The position numbers and the translations under genes are program-made. A model generated the notes under the pieces. It saw nothing but the letters and a program-made list of their open reading frames with translations. It searched no databases and was not told the DNA's origin. From NCBI RefSeq assembly GCF_003234265.2, contig NZ_CP126256.1:1-64000 (forward strand): 64,000 nucleotides of DNA, written 5' to 3'. Each line of letters opens with the position of its first letter. The first letter of the stretch is position 1. Source of the DNA: Curtobacterium sp. MCSS17_015 (GTDB taxonomy: Bacteria > Actinomycetota > Actinomycetes > Actinomycetales > Microbacteriaceae). Shown piece by piece: positions 36,950 to 47,478 of the stretch.

Positions 36950-38800
36950 TCACCGCCCCCGCACGATCCGCCCTGCCCCCGGCAGCACCCCGAGGACCGC
37001 CACGACCACCGCCGCAGCCGCGAACCCGGCCCAGGACACGAGGTCGAACCCGGCCGCCGGAACACCGGCGAGCCCGTACCCGACGCCGACCAGCGCCGGC
37101 AGGACCGCGACGGTCCCGATCACCACGGCTGCGACCGCGGTGTACGCCGTCTCGACCCCGGCCATCCGCAGCAGCTGGGAGCGGGTGGCACCGGTCCGCT
37201 GCAGCAACCCGAACTCGTCCCGCCGACCCCGGGTAGCGGTGAGCAGCGTGTTGCCCGCGGCGGCCGCCACGAAGGCGAGGAGGGCGATCACGAGGACCAG
37301 CGACAGCTGACGGTCACCGTCGCCGGACCGGAGGGCGCTCGCGACGTACCCGTCGACCGAGGTGACGTCCGCGCCGGTGGCGAGCAGGGCCTTCCGGACG
37401 GCCGCCCGGTCGCCGGCGGCTGTGTCGACGAGCAGCGTGCCGGCCGGGCCGCTCGCGCGGTCGCGCACGAGGACGTCGCCGAACGCCAGGCCGCGGTCGT
37501 AGACCGCGACGATCCGCGCCGAGGTGGCCGGCCCGTCGCCCGTCCGCATCCGGATGGTGTCCCCGAGCCCGGTCGGCGTGAGTGCGATGACGTCGGTGCT
37601 CACCGCGACGGTGCCGGGCTCGTCGAGCGCGTCGAGGGAGCCGGCGCGGACGGTGGGGTCGACGCGTCCGTCGTCGCTGGACAGCGCGCGGATCACGGTC
37701 GGCTCCCACTCGAGGTCACCGAGCGCGGGGAGGTCCTCGTCGGCCTGCTCGACCTGCACCGAGCCGGCGGTGTCGCGCATCGTCGTCGTGGCGCGGACGC
37801 CCGGCAGCGTGGCGATCCGCTCCGCCTGGGCAGCGGTCACGCCGTCCGCTCCGGTCACGACGAGGTCGGCCTGGAGGCCCGCCCGGAGTTGGTCCCCCGT
37901 CGCACGCTGGACGGCGGCGTCCGTCCCGGTCTGCACCGTCCCGAGCGCCACGAGGAGCGCGAGCGGCACCACCGCGGCGCTGAGGCGCCGGGAGGCCCCA
38001 CGCGCGTTGAGGAGCGCGAGCGTGGCCGCGGGACCGTGGGCACCGCGGAGGGCACGTCGGGCACCCCACTGCACCAGGAGCGGCCCGGCGAGGGCGGCCG
38101 CGATGACGAGCACGATCGCCGAGGTGGCGCCGGTCGCACTGCCGACGAGGCCCGGGGTGAAGAAGGGCGTGGACGCGGTCGCGAGCCCCACGAGGGCGGT
38201 GACACCGGCCGCGATCCGCCGACCGCGCGACAGCGTGGGGACGTCGGTGGTGCTCGCTCGGACGGCGTCCGTCGGGCTGGGACGGGTCGCGGCGCGGGCG
38301 GCCATCGCCGCGGCCAGCAGTCCGGTCGGGACGAGGACGGCCAGCGTGCCGACCAGCGGGACGACCGTCGGGGTGAGCGTGAAGCCCGCGGGCACGAGGT
38401 CGCTCGACGCCAGGAGCGGCGTGACGAGCGGCGCGACGAACGTGCCGACCACCGCACCGAGCGGCGCGACGAGTGCGAGCAGGAGGAGCACCTCGGTCCG
38501 GACGGACCCGCGGATCTGCCCGGCGGTCGCGCCGATCGCCCGGAGCAGGGCGAACTCACGCCGCCGCTCGCGGAGGACCCCCGCGAAGACACTGGCCACC
38601 ATGAACACGGTGATCAGGAGGAGCGTGCCGGCGAACGAGCCCGCGACCGTGGAGAGGAACGGCGCTTCCGGGTGCCGGACACCGGCTTCGAGCCAGGCGG
38701 CCGTGACCGCGAGGAGCACGGCGGCCAGGGCGACCACGACGCCGGCGCCGAGCACGGCCGCGCGGTTGACGACGAGCAGGGAGCGGAGGGCGGCGCGCAC
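36950..38800 (-). CDS. ABC transporter permease, FtsX-like
   Basis: 616 residues with about eight membrane helices. Two FtsX core units are visible (RERRREFALLRAIGATAGQIRGSV and TRGRRDEFGLLQRTGATRSQLLRMAG) with one periplasmic-type domain between. Compared with usual actinobacterial FtsX-type permeases (about 800 residues) the first extracytoplasmic domain is missing. GTG start lies four bases past the ATPase stop. Substrate may be a peptide antibiotic or lipid (family-level guess). Confidence 0.88.
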   Translation of the reverse strand: MRAALRSLLVVNRAAVLGAGVVVALAAVLLAVTAAWLEAGVRHPEAPFLSTVAGSFAGTLLLITVFMVASVFAGVLRERRREFALLRAIGATAGQIRGSVRTEVLLLLALVAPLGAVVGTFVAPLVTPLLASSDLVPAGFTLTPTVVPLVGTLAVLVPTGLLAAAMAARAATRPSPTDAVRASTTDVPTLSRGRRIAAGVTALVGLATASTPFFTPGLVGSATGATSAIVLVIAAALAGPLLVQWGARRALRGAHGPAATLALLNARGASRRLSAAVVPLALLVALGTVQTGTDAAVQRATGDQLRAGLQADLVVTGADGVTAAQAERIATLPGVRATTTMRDTAGSVQVEQADEDLPALGDLEWEPTVIRALSSDDGRVDPTVRAGSLDALDEPGTVAVSTDVIALTPTGLGDTIRMRTGDGPATSARIVAVYDRGLAFGDVLVRDRASGPAGTLLVDTAAGDRAAVRKALLATGADVTSVDGYVASALRSGDGDRQLSLVLVIALLAFVAAAAGNTLLTATRGRRDEFGLLQRTGATRSQLLRMAGVETAYTAVAAVVIGTVAVLPALVGVGYGLAGVPAAGFDLVSWAGFAAAAVVVAVLGVLPGAGRIVRGR

Positions 38801-38803
38801 GGC

Positions 38804-39556
<753 letters not shown>

Positions 39557-39655
39557 GAGGACTCCTGACGGGGGCGGTTCCGGACGGCGTGCGTCGTCCA
39601 CGCTAGGAACCCGAGCGCTCCCGGCCGAGACCCGAAGGGTGGGACCCGGGGAGGT

Positions 39656-39671
39656 TGCATCCTCCGATGCA
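39656..39671. promoter_or_regulatory. Inverted repeat TGCATC-ctcc-GATGCA
   Basis: Perfect six-base arms in the gap between the divergent ABC-exporter operon and the Nudix gene. Position suits a regulator site; no assignment possible. Confidence 0.4.
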
Positions 39672-39761
39672 GGCGGCGGCGGCCGGCTCCGGCGCGGCCG
39701 TCCGGACGGGAGGCACGGCGCGGCTCGCCGGCATCGGCCCGCCTGCTGGGATGGTCGGGTC

Positions 39762-40211
39762 ATGGAGTACACCGACTACGACACCCGGCTGGCGTCCTAC
39801 GCCGTGGTCACCGACGGCGACCGGGTGCTGCTCGCACGGCTGAGCTGGCCGGACGCGGGGCTCTGGACGCTGCCCGGCGGCGGGGTCGAGCTCGACGAGA
39901 CCGTCGAGGAGGGTGCCGTCCGCGAGGTCCGCGAGGAGACCGGGTACGACGTCGTGGTCGAGGGGCTGCTCGGCATCCGGTCGCACGTCGTGCCGCCGGA
40001 GCGTCGGAAGCACCGGAACGGCCGGCCGATGAAGGCCGTGCAGGTGGTGCACCGCGCCAGGGTCGCGGGCGGCGCGCTCCGCCACGAGGCGGTCGGGACG
40101 ACGGACATGGCACGGTGGGTACGGCTCGACGAGCTCGGGACGCACCGGCACGGGCTGCTCGTGGTGCAGGCGCTGCGCTGGGCCGGGGTCGGTGGGGACA
40201 CGACTGCGTGA
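39762..40211 (+). CDS. Nudix hydrolase
   Basis: 149 residues with an intact Nudix box [12 protein letters not shown]...REVREETGY. Cleaves a nucleoside-diphosphate-linked compound; substrate cannot be predicted. ATG start; monocistronic, converging with the SpoIIE-phosphatase gene after a 39-base gap without a visible hairpin. Confidence 0.9.
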   Translation: MEYTDYDTRLASYAVVTDGDRVLLARLSWPDAGLWTLPGGGVELDETVEEGAVREVREETGYDVVVEGLLGIRSHVVPPERRKHRNGRPMKAVQVVHRARVAGGALRHEAVGTTDMARWVRLDELGTHRHGLLVVQALRWAGVGGDTTA

Positions 40212-40250
40212 CCGCTGGGGACGGTCAGCACTGCTCGGTCCCGGGGGCGC

Positions 40251-41570
40251 TCAGGACCGGGCGGCCTCGAGCTCCGGGTCGTACCGGATCGCGAGCACCG
40301 TGACGTCGTCCTCGTTGTGGCCCGCACGACCGCGCTCCTCGAGCCGCTCGACGAGGTGGTCGGGGTCCGGGTCCGCGACGGCGAACGCCTCGAACCGGTC
40401 GAGCGCCTCCAGACCGTCCCCGAACAGGTCGAGCACGCCGTCACTGACGCTCAGGATCACGTCCCCGGGGGAGAGCGCCGTCTCGTGCGTCGTCCACGCC
40501 GACCCGACACCGATCGGCAGGTCCGAGCTCCGGAGCCACTCGTGACCACCGTCCGCGCGGAGCAGCAGGGTCAGTCCGTGCCCGGCGTCCACCCACCGGG
40601 CGACACCGTCGACGCTGACGTGCAGGTGGAAGCACGTCGTGAACTGCTCGGTCGTCGGGGCGTCCAGACCGACGTCGAGGCCGGTGGCGGTCCGGCCGAC
40701 GGCCTCGTTCGGGGCGCCGACCCGCACCGACGACCGGAGGACCGACCGGACGACGGCGGCGATCATGCCCGCGCCGACGCCCTTGCCCATGACGTCCCCG
40801 AGCGTGAACGCAGCGCCGTCAGTGATCGGGAACCAGTCGTAGAAGTCACCACCGACCGAGCGGGTCGGCAGGCACACGGCCCGGACCGTCAGCGCGGCCG
40901 GGATGTCCACGGCGGTCACGGGGAGCAACGAACGCTGCACGAGGGCGGCCTGGCTGATCTCCGCCTCGGCCTGCTGTCGCAGGTCCTGCATCGCCTGCAG
41001 CCGGACCGCGGCCTGGCGGGCGAGCTCGTTCGTGACGCCGGCGACCCCGATGAAGACCACGAGGACGACCACCAGGCGCACGATCTCGGCGGAACCGAGC
41101 TCCGTCTGCCCGACGACCGTCGGCAGGAGGAAGGTCACCGCGGTGCCGATCAGGGGGTACACGACGTGCTGACGACCCGGCCGGGCGGCGATCCAGATCA
41201 CCGGCAGCAGCACCGCAGCGAGGAACGGTGAGCGCGCATCTCCGGTGCCGAACCGCAGCAGGCCGATCGCGACGAAGTCGAGCGCGGGGACGAGCAGCTC
41301 GAACCGAGCGAGCTCCGGTCGTGCCACGAGCAGTCCGGTGAACGCCAACCCGACCAGCGTCAGGCCCGCTCCCGCCCACATGCTCGGCGCGTTCGTGACC
41401 GTCAGCCAGGGGAGCAGCACGCTGCACACCGCGGCGACCACGGACACCGCGGCGATGACCACCTGGTTCGTCAGCGGGGTCGTCCTGGCTGACGACCGCA
41501 CGGCCAGCGGCGCCGCACGGTCGGGAGCGGTGACCTGTGCGACGGCCGGGCCGGATGTCGTCTGCGCCAT
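40251..41570 (-). CDS. Membrane-bound SpoIIE-type PP2C phosphatase
   Basis: 439 residues. Five to six membrane helices in about 35-170, a short helical linker (RQQAEAEISQAALVQRSLLP), then a SpoIIE/RsbU phosphatase domain with GGDFYDW, LGDVMGKG and the C-terminal DDVTVLAIRY. Such proteins usually dephosphorylate anti-sigma antagonist proteins; no RsbV/RsbW-type partner is adjacent. Divergent from the kinase gene. Confidence 0.9.
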   Translation of the reverse strand: MAQTTSGPAVAQVTAPDRAAPLAVRSSARTTPLTNQVVIAAVSVVAAVCSVLLPWLTVTNAPSMWAGAGLTLVGLAFTGLLVARPELARFELLVPALDFVAIGLLRFGTGDARSPFLAAVLLPVIWIAARPGRQHVVYPLIGTAVTFLLPTVVGQTELGSAEIVRLVVVLVVFIGVAGVTNELARQAAVRLQAMQDLRQQAEAEISQAALVQRSLLPVTAVDIPAALTVRAVCLPTRSVGGDFYDWFPITDGAAFTLGDVMGKGVGAGMIAAVVRSVLRSSVRVGAPNEAVGRTATGLDVGLDAPTTEQFTTCFHLHVSVDGVARWVDAGHGLTLLLRADGGHEWLRSSDLPIGVGSAWTTHETALSPGDVILSVSDGVLDLFGDGLEALDRFEAFAVADPDPDHLVERLEERGRAGHNEDDVTVLAIRYDPELEAARS

Positions 41571-41704
41571 AGGTGACGAACGCTACCGCCCGTTCGTCGC
41601 CGGGGGAACGCGCCCGTTCGTGGGACACTGCACCCGCCGACGGGGAACCGGGCACGGTCGTCGGACGCTGTTCGTCCGGCCCCTGGATGCACGAGGATGG
41701 ACGC

Positions 41705-42373
41705 GTGAGCACGCAGGAGACCCTGTCCGTCGACCAGGCCGTGGCACGTGCGGTGGCGCTCGCCGAGGCCGGCGGACGCAGCGTGGTCGGCATCGCCGGG
41801 GCACCGGGGGCGGGCAAGTCCACGCTCGCCCGTCGGATCGTCACCGAGGTCACGGACCGGCTCGGCGCGGGCGTCGCCGTGCAGGTCCCGATGGACGGCT
41901 TCCACCTGGCGAACACCGCGCTCGACGCCCTCGGCCGCCGCGACCGCAAGGGTGCGATCGACACCTTCGACGCGGCCGGGTACGTCGCACTCGTGCGCCG
42001 CCTGACCGCGGTCGACGGCACCGGTGGGACGGACGGCACCGGCTCCACCGTCTGGGCCCCCGACTTCGACCGACGCGTCGACCAACCGGTGGCCGGCAGC
42101 ATCGCCGTGCCGCCCGAAACCGTGCTCGTCGTCTCCGAGGGCAACTACCTGCTCGACCGGACCGCCCCGTGGCGGGAGCTGCCCGGGCTGTTCACCGAGA
42201 CGTGGGCCTGCGTCGTCGACGACTCGGTGCGGATCGACCGCCTGGTCGGTCGACACATGCGGCACGGCCGCGACCACGAGGGCGCCCGGAGGTGGGCGGT
42301 CGAGGTCGACGGTGCGAACGCCGTCCGCGTGACGGCGGACCTGCACCGGGCCTCCGTCCTGGTGCGGACCTGA
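41705..42373 (+). CDS. P-loop nucleoside/nucleotide kinase family protein
   Basis: 222 residues from a GTG start preceded by GAGGATGG; an ATG five codons upstream is possible. Walker A GAPGAGKST, then VPMDGFHLAN and VVSEGNYLLDR, the uridine kinase/pantothenate-kinase-like (YfgR/FrcK type) pattern. The phosphate acceptor is unknown; members act on pantothenate, uridine or sugars. Followed 43 bases later by an NmrA-like oxidoreductase. Confidence 0.86.
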   Translation: MSTQETLSVDQAVARAVALAEAGGRSVVGIAGAPGAGKSTLARRIVTEVTDRLGAGVAVQVPMDGFHLANTALDALGRRDRKGAIDTFDAAGYVALVRRLTAVDGTGGTDGTGSTVWAPDFDRRVDQPVAGSIAVPPETVLVVSEGNYLLDRTAPWRELPGLFTETWACVVDDSVRIDRLVGRHMRHGRDHEGARRWAVEVDGANAVRVTADLHRASVLVRT

Positions 42374-42416
42374 GCACGTCCCACCCGACCGCACCACCGA
42401 CCGACAGGAGCACGAC

Positions 42417-43256
42417 GTGACCATCGCCATCACCGGGGCCACCGGCAACATCGGCGGCGCCGTCGCCCGCGCGCTCGCCGCGGACGGCGTGCCGTTCCGC
42501 ATGCTCGTCCGCGACGCCTCCCGTGCCCCGCAGCTGCCCGGAGCGGAGGTCGCGGTCGCGACCTACGCCGACGCCGACGCGGCCCGCGCCGCCCTCGAGG
42601 GCGTGGACGTCCTCTTCCTGGTGTCCGGGGCGGAGGCCCGTGACCGGCTCGACCAGCACCGCACCGTCGTGCGCGCCGCGGCCGACGCGGGCGTCCGGCA
42701 CGTGGTGTACACGTCCTTCCAGGGTGCCGCCGCCGACGCCACCTTCACGCTCGGTCGCGACCACTTCTGGACCGAGCAGGCTGTCCGCGACACCTCGATG
42801 GCGCACACGTTCCTGCGCGACTCGTTCTACCTGGACTTCGTCGAGGACCTGGTCGGCGAGGACGGCGTCATCCGTGGTCCGGCGGGCGACGGGGCGATGG
42901 CGGCGGTGGCGCGGGCCGACGTGGCTCGCGTGGCGACGGCGGTCCTCCGGGATCCTGCTCGGCACCTGGACCGGACGTACGACCTGACGGGACCGGCGGC
43001 GATCACCCTCGAGCAGGCGGCCGCGGTCGTCAGCGAGGTGCGCGGCCGGCCCGTGACCTACCACCGCGAGACGGTGGCGGAGGCCTACGCCTCACGGCAG
43101 CGGTGGGACCCGGAGCCGTGGCAGGCCGACGCCTGGGTGAGCACGTACACGGCGATCGGCGAGGGCGCGCTGGCGAAGGTGTCCGGGGACGTCGAGCGGG
43201 TCACCGGGCAGGCACCGATGTCGCTCCGGCAGGTCCTGGAGGCCCGGAGCGCCTGA
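42417..43256 (+). CDS. NmrA-like NAD(P)-binding oxidoreductase
   Basis: 279 residues, GTG start after GACAGGAGCACGAC. Atypical SDR with the glycine motif TGATGNIGG, VYTSFQGAAADATF, and the NmrA/YtfG-type C-terminal region (YDLTGPAAITLEQAA). Resembles quinone oxidoreductase 2-like proteins; reaction not established. Confidence 0.88.
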   Translation: MTIAITGATGNIGGAVARALAADGVPFRMLVRDASRAPQLPGAEVAVATYADADAARAALEGVDVLFLVSGAEARDRLDQHRTVVRAAADAGVRHVVYTSFQGAAADATFTLGRDHFWTEQAVRDTSMAHTFLRDSFYLDFVEDLVGEDGVIRGPAGDGAMAAVARADVARVATAVLRDPARHLDRTYDLTGPAAITLEQAAAVVSEVRGRPVTYHRETVAEAYASRQRWDPEPWQADAWVSTYTAIGEGALAKVSGDVERVTGQAPMSLRQVLEARSA

Positions 43257-43276
43257 CCGCGTCGCCTGCGGCCCGT

Positions 43277-44563
43277 TCAGCGCACCTTGCGAGCCGACAC
43301 CGACCCGACGACGCCGAGGAGCAGCACCGCCACGAGGACGGTCAGCAGCGGAGCCGTCCAGCCGCCGGTCGCACCGTGCAGTGCCCCGGCCACGAGCGGC
43401 CCCGCCGACCCGAGCAGGTACCCGCCGCCCTGCACGAACGCGGACAACCGCCGGGCGTCGTCGTCGTTCGACACGAGCCGCACGATGACGATGAAGATGA
43501 TCGTGATCCCGCCGCCCTGGGCAGCGCCGCCGAGCACGGACCACAGCAGCCAGAGCTGCGGCGCGACGAGCAGCCCGAGCGGCATCGCCAGCCAGAAGAA
43601 CGCGACGAGGACGATGATGACCCGCGGCCGGAACCGGCTCGCGAGCACCGGGACCCCGAGCGCACCGACGACGGCGAGGATCTGGAACACCGACGAGCTC
43701 GCGCCCGAGGACGCCGTGTCGAAACCGATCTCGTCGTGCAGGAGCGTCGGGATCCAGGCCGTCAGGGCGTAGTACGAGAACGCCTGCCCGCCGAACGCGA
43801 GCATGAGCCCCCACGTCACCCAGCGCTTGGCCGGGTGCGGCAGCGCCTCGATGACGGGGGCGGCCGGCTCCGCCGTGACCGTCCGGAGGGCGCCGGTGTC
43901 GAGCACCTGGTCGATCGGACCCGTCGCGGGCAGCGGCTCGGGGTCCCGGTCGACGCCGCGCCATGCGGCTGCCGCCCCGACCGTGTACGTCCACGCGGCG
44001 GCGGCGACGAGCGCCAGGACGCCCCACAGCGCGATGGCGATCGGCCACCCCCACGCGGCGGCGACGGGTGCCGTCCCGAGCGAGGTGATCATCGACCCGA
44101 CGTTGAGCGCCGACGTGTAGACGCCGGTCACCAGACCGACCCGCTCGGGTGAGGTGTCACGACGGATCACGACGGGGATCACCACGTTGCCGATCGTGAT
44201 CCCGATCCCGATCACCGCGGTGCCGACGAGCAGGGCGGCCTCGTGCGGGACCGACCGGACGACGGTGCCCACCAGCACGATGAGCAGCGACAGCGAGACG
44301 GCGCGCTCCGAGGTGAACCGGGCGATGACCCAGCTCGCGAACGGTGTCGCGAGGGCGAAGCAGAGGACCGGGATCGTGGTGAGGAGCCCGGCGACGGTCG
44401 CGGTCATGCCGAGGTCGGCGCGGACGTCCCCGATCACGGGGGCCGGCGCGACGATCGGTCCGCGGAAGTTCAGCGCGACGAGGACGATCGCGGCGGGCAG
44501 GAGCCAGGCGGCCCCACGGAGTCCGGCGCGGCCGGTCGCGGCCCGCTCGCCCGCGTCACTCAC
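43277..44563 (-). CDS. MFS transporter, CynX/NimT-like
   Basis: 428 residues, twelve predicted helices. LVALNFRGPIVAPAPVIGDVRADLGM near the N-terminus is typical of the CynX/NimT/YycB group, associated with cyanate or 2-nitroimidazole efflux in other bacteria. GTG start overlaps the upstream HAD gene's stop by four bases. Confidence 0.88.
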   Translation of the reverse strand: MSDAGERAATGRAGLRGAAWLLPAAIVLVALNFRGPIVAPAPVIGDVRADLGMTATVAGLLTTIPVLCFALATPFASWVIARFTSERAVSLSLLIVLVGTVVRSVPHEAALLVGTAVIGIGITIGNVVIPVVIRRDTSPERVGLVTGVYTSALNVGSMITSLGTAPVAAAWGWPIAIALWGVLALVAAAAWTYTVGAAAAWRGVDRDPEPLPATGPIDQVLDTGALRTVTAEPAAPVIEALPHPAKRWVTWGLMLAFGGQAFSYYALTAWIPTLLHDEIGFDTASSGASSSVFQILAVVGALGVPVLASRFRPRVIIVLVAFFWLAMPLGLLVAPQLWLLWSVLGGAAQGGGITIIFIVIVRLVSNDDDARRLSAFVQGGGYLLGSAGPLVAGALHGATGGWTAPLLTVLVAVLLLGVVGSVSARKVR

Positions 44564-45234
44564 GCGTCGGGCAACAGGATCGGCAGCAGGTCGAGCGGGG
44601 TCGACGCCTGCGCGATGGTCCCCTCGGCCTCTGCGGGGGAGCCGTAGCCCCATTCGGCGAAGACCGTCGGCACGCCGTGCGCCGCGGCGCCCTCGACGTC
44701 GTGCAGCCGGTCGCCCACCAGCACGGGCCGGGAGACGTCGAACCCGCGGGCGGTGAGCCGCCGGAGCGCCTCTGCCACGACGTCGGCCTTGGCGGAGCGG
44801 ACCTCGTCGTCGCTCGCGCCCGTGATGACGTCGATGTCCCCGGTCAGCCCGTAGTGCTCGAGGATGTACGTCGCCGGCGTCTCGGGCTTGCTCGTCGCGG
44901 TCGAGATCGGCAGGCCGGCCTCGTGCACGGTGTGCAGGACGACGTCGATGCCCGGGAACATCTGCGAGTCCAGTGCCCCGTGCGAGAAGTAGTGCTCGCG
45001 GTACACCGCCAGGGTGCGTTCGACGAGGGGTTCGTCCATGCCCATCGCGATGCGGAAGGTGTCGAGGATCGGCGGACCGACGAAGGACATGAGGGTGTCG
45101 CGGTCGGGCACGGGGACGCCGACCTGCCGGAACGTGTACGTCAGGCTCTCGAGGATGCCCGGCGCCGAGTCGCTGATGGTGCCGTCGAGGTCGAACAGGA
45201 CGGCGGTGAACGGACGCTCCGGGCTGCTTGTCAT
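44560..45234 (-). CDS. HAD-superfamily hydrolase (phosphoglycolate phosphatase-like)
   Basis: 224 residues. Motif I LFDLDGTISDS, motif II STATSKP, lysine in the SAKADVVAEAL segment, motif IV GDRLHDVEGA. Cap domain of the Gph/PGMB type. Translationally coupled to the MFS gene downstream. Substrate unknown. Confidence 0.9.
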   Translation of the reverse strand: MTSSPERPFTAVLFDLDGTISDSAPGILESLTYTFRQVGVPVPDRDTLMSFVGPPILDTFRIAMGMDEPLVERTLAVYREHYFSHGALDSQMFPGIDVVLHTVHEAGLPISTATSKPETPATYILEHYGLTGDIDVITGASDDEVRSAKADVVAEALRRLTARGFDVSRPVLVGDRLHDVEGAAAHGVPTVFAEWGYGSPAEAEGTIAQASTPLDLLPILLPDA

Positions 45235-45295
45235 GACCGGTCCAGCCTAGCCGCGGCGGACGGAGGGGACGGCGCGGGGGCGGGGCATCCCATAC

Positions 45296-45991
45296 TCAGA
45301 ACAGGCGGGCGTGCCCGCCCTCGATGCCGCGCATCTCGTCGTAGTCCAGGACCACGCAACGGATCCCGCGGTCCTCGGCCAGGGTGCGGGCCTGCGGGGC
45401 GAACGACTGCGCCGCCAGCACGCCCTGCACCGGGCGGAGGTGCGGGTCGCGGTTCATCAGTTCGAGGTATCGGGTGAGCTGCTCGACGGCGTCGATGTTG
45501 GCGTTCCGCTTCATCTCGACCGCGACGCTCGCACCGGCGTCGTCGCGCGCCAGGATGTCCACCGGGCCGATCGCGGTCATGTACTCGCGGCGGACCAGGG
45601 TGTGACCGTCGCCGAGGAGCTCGATCTGCTCGGCCAGGAGCTGCTGCAGGTGCGCCTCGACCCCGTCCTTCACCAGGCCCGGGTCGACGCCCAGGTCGTG
45701 GGACTCGTCGGCGAACACCTCGTGGATGCTGACGATCAGGCGGTCCTGCGTCTTCTTCTGCGTCACCGTCCACACCTGGGTGATGCCGGCGGCGGCCTGG
45801 TCCTCGTCCGGGTCGGCCATCGCGATCGAGCACGGCGGGCTCATCCAGTTGAGGGGCTTGTAGCTGCCGCCGTCCGAGTGGACGAGCAGCGAGCCGTCGG
45901 CCTTCAGCATGAGCAGCCGGTTCGCGAGGGGCAGGTGGGCCGACAGGCGACCGGCGTAGTCGACGGAGCAGCGGGCGATGACGAGACGCAC
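45296..45991 (-). CDS. nucS: Mismatch-specific endonuclease NucS (EndoMS)
   Basis: 231-residue nuclease that cuts both strands at mismatches and substitutes for MutS/MutL in most Actinobacteria. N-terminal DNA-binding half and C-terminal RecB-like domain with [11 protein letters not shown] and the VAVEMKRN catalytic motif; the C-terminus HARLF resembles the clamp-interacting end. GTG start. Stands alone between an HAD hydrolase gene and an MFS gene on the same strand. Confidence 0.95.
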   Translation of the reverse strand: MRLVIARCSVDYAGRLSAHLPLANRLLMLKADGSLLVHSDGGSYKPLNWMSPPCSIAMADPDEDQAAAGITQVWTVTQKKTQDRLIVSIHEVFADESHDLGVDPGLVKDGVEAHLQQLLAEQIELLGDGHTLVRREYMTAIGPVDILARDDAGASVAVEMKRNANIDAVEQLTRYLELMNRDPHLRPVQGVLAAQSFAPQARTLAEDRGIRCVVLDYDEMRGIEGGHARLF

Positions 45992-46074
45992 GCGGGAAGC
46001 CTAACCGGCGTCGGGTCGTGACCCGGACCTCGAGTGCGGCCCTCCGGTTCGCCGTCGGGGCCGGGCCGGGCCCG

Positions 46075-47424
46075 TCAGCGTTCCGGTCGGACGTGCTCGC
46101 CGGTCCCGCCGGCCGCCGCCGGGTCGGTCATGGGGTCGTCACCGTCGGCCGGGAGGCCATCCGCGGCACCGGCACGCCGGTCACCGCCCCGCGCGGTGCG
46201 GTGGTCGTCCGCGATGGCGGCCGGGGTGCGCTCACGCGCGGCACCGGACACGAGGCCCGCGACGATGATGAAGACGAAGACGACGAGGAGCCCGCGCAGC
46301 AGCCCGAACTCCTCACCGAGGAACCCGATGAGCGGCGGGCCGGCGAGGAACGCCACGTAGCCGATGGTCGCCACCGCGCTCACCCGGGCAGCCGCGGTCC
46401 GCGGGTCGTCGGCCGCGGCGGACATGCCCATCGGGAAGCCCAGGCTCGCGCCGAGCCCCCAGAGCACGACGCCGACGATCGCGAGCGGCACGCTCGGCAC
46501 GAAGATGAGGATGCCGAGTCCGACGACGGCGACGAGGGCGGAGACGCGCAGGACGGGGACGCGGCCGAACCGGTCGACGAGCGGGCTGCCGGCGACCCGG
46601 CCGATCGTCATGGCGGCGAGGAACACGGCGAGGACCGCAGCGCCACCCTCGTTCTCGAGCCCGTGGCCGTCGACCATGGCGAGCGGCAGCCAGTCGTTCG
46701 CGGACCCCTCGGCCAGCGCCATGCCGAGCACGATGAGCCCGATCAGGATCGTCGACGGCTGGCGCCACACGGCCCAGCGGGACACGGCGACCGGGACCGG
46801 GCTGGTGTCGGTCGGGACGTGGTCCTCGATGACACGCTCGTCGCCGAACGCCCGCACCGTGACGATCATCGCCAGTGCGGCCAGGACCCCCACGACGATG
46901 AAGTGCAGCGCGACCGGCACGTCGAAGCGCTCGGCGAGGGAGCCGAGACCGGCGCCGACGAGCGTGCCGACGCTGAACGACGCGTGGAACAGCGGCATGA
47001 TCGTCCGGCCGCCGAGCCGTTCGGCCGTGGCGCCGGAGACGTTCATCGACACGTCGCAGAGGCCGTTGCCGAACCCGAGCGCGATGAGGAAGACCCAGAC
47101 CGCCCAGAAGCCCCAGCCCGACGTGACCGCGACACCGGCCAGGACCATGCCCGCGGCGATGGCCAGCGCGGCGACCTGCACACCCCGGTGGGCGCCGAGC
47201 CGCGTCACGATGTGCCCGGCGAGGGTGAGACCCACGATCGACCCGATCGACGAACCGAGCACGAGGACGCCCATCGTGTCGGTCTCCGCGTCGAGGGCGT
47301 CGCGGACGCTCGGGATGCGACTGAGCCAGGTGGCCATCACGAGCCCGGAGAGGGTGAACACCACGAACACCGCGTTGCGCCAGGCACGTGTCGTCGGGGC
47401 GGAGCGGGTGACGGCCGTCGTCAT
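46075..47424 (-). CDS. MFS transporter
   Basis: 449 residues, twelve predicted helices, resembling the FucP/YfcJ-type sugar MFS group: WLSRIPSVRDAL near the start, GLCDVSMNVSGATAERLGGRTIMPLFHASFSVG in the middle. C-terminus is a polar tail of about 50 residues. Divergent from a LacI regulator with a perfect palindrome between them, so probably repressed by it. Confidence 0.87.
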   Translation of the reverse strand: MTTAVTRSAPTTRAWRNAVFVVFTLSGLVMATWLSRIPSVRDALDAETDTMGVLVLGSSIGSIVGLTLAGHIVTRLGAHRGVQVAALAIAAGMVLAGVAVTSGWGFWAVWVFLIALGFGNGLCDVSMNVSGATAERLGGRTIMPLFHASFSVGTLVGAGLGSLAERFDVPVALHFIVVGVLAALAMIVTVRAFGDERVIEDHVPTDTSPVPVAVSRWAVWRQPSTILIGLIVLGMALAEGSANDWLPLAMVDGHGLENEGGAAVLAVFLAAMTIGRVAGSPLVDRFGRVPVLRVSALVAVVGLGILIFVPSVPLAIVGVVLWGLGASLGFPMGMSAAADDPRTAAARVSAVATIGYVAFLAGPPLIGFLGEEFGLLRGLLVVFVFIIVAGLVSGAARERTPAAIADDHRTARGGDRRAGAADGLPADGDDPMTDPAAAGGTGEHVRPER

Positions 47425-47436
47425 GGAACTGTCCGA

Positions 47437-47474
47437 TCGAATCGATTCGAGGAGGGGTAGCCGTTACGCTAACG
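47437..47474. promoter_or_regulatory. LacI-type operator(s) between MFS and LacI genes
   Basis: A perfect 14-base palindrome TCGAATCGATTCGA (47437-47450) lies 13 bases before the MFS start, and a second dyad CGTTA-CGC-TAACG (47462-47474) just ahead of the LacI start. The first has the central CG and symmetry expected of a LacI-family operator. Confidence 0.65.
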
Positions 47475-47478
47475 ACCG

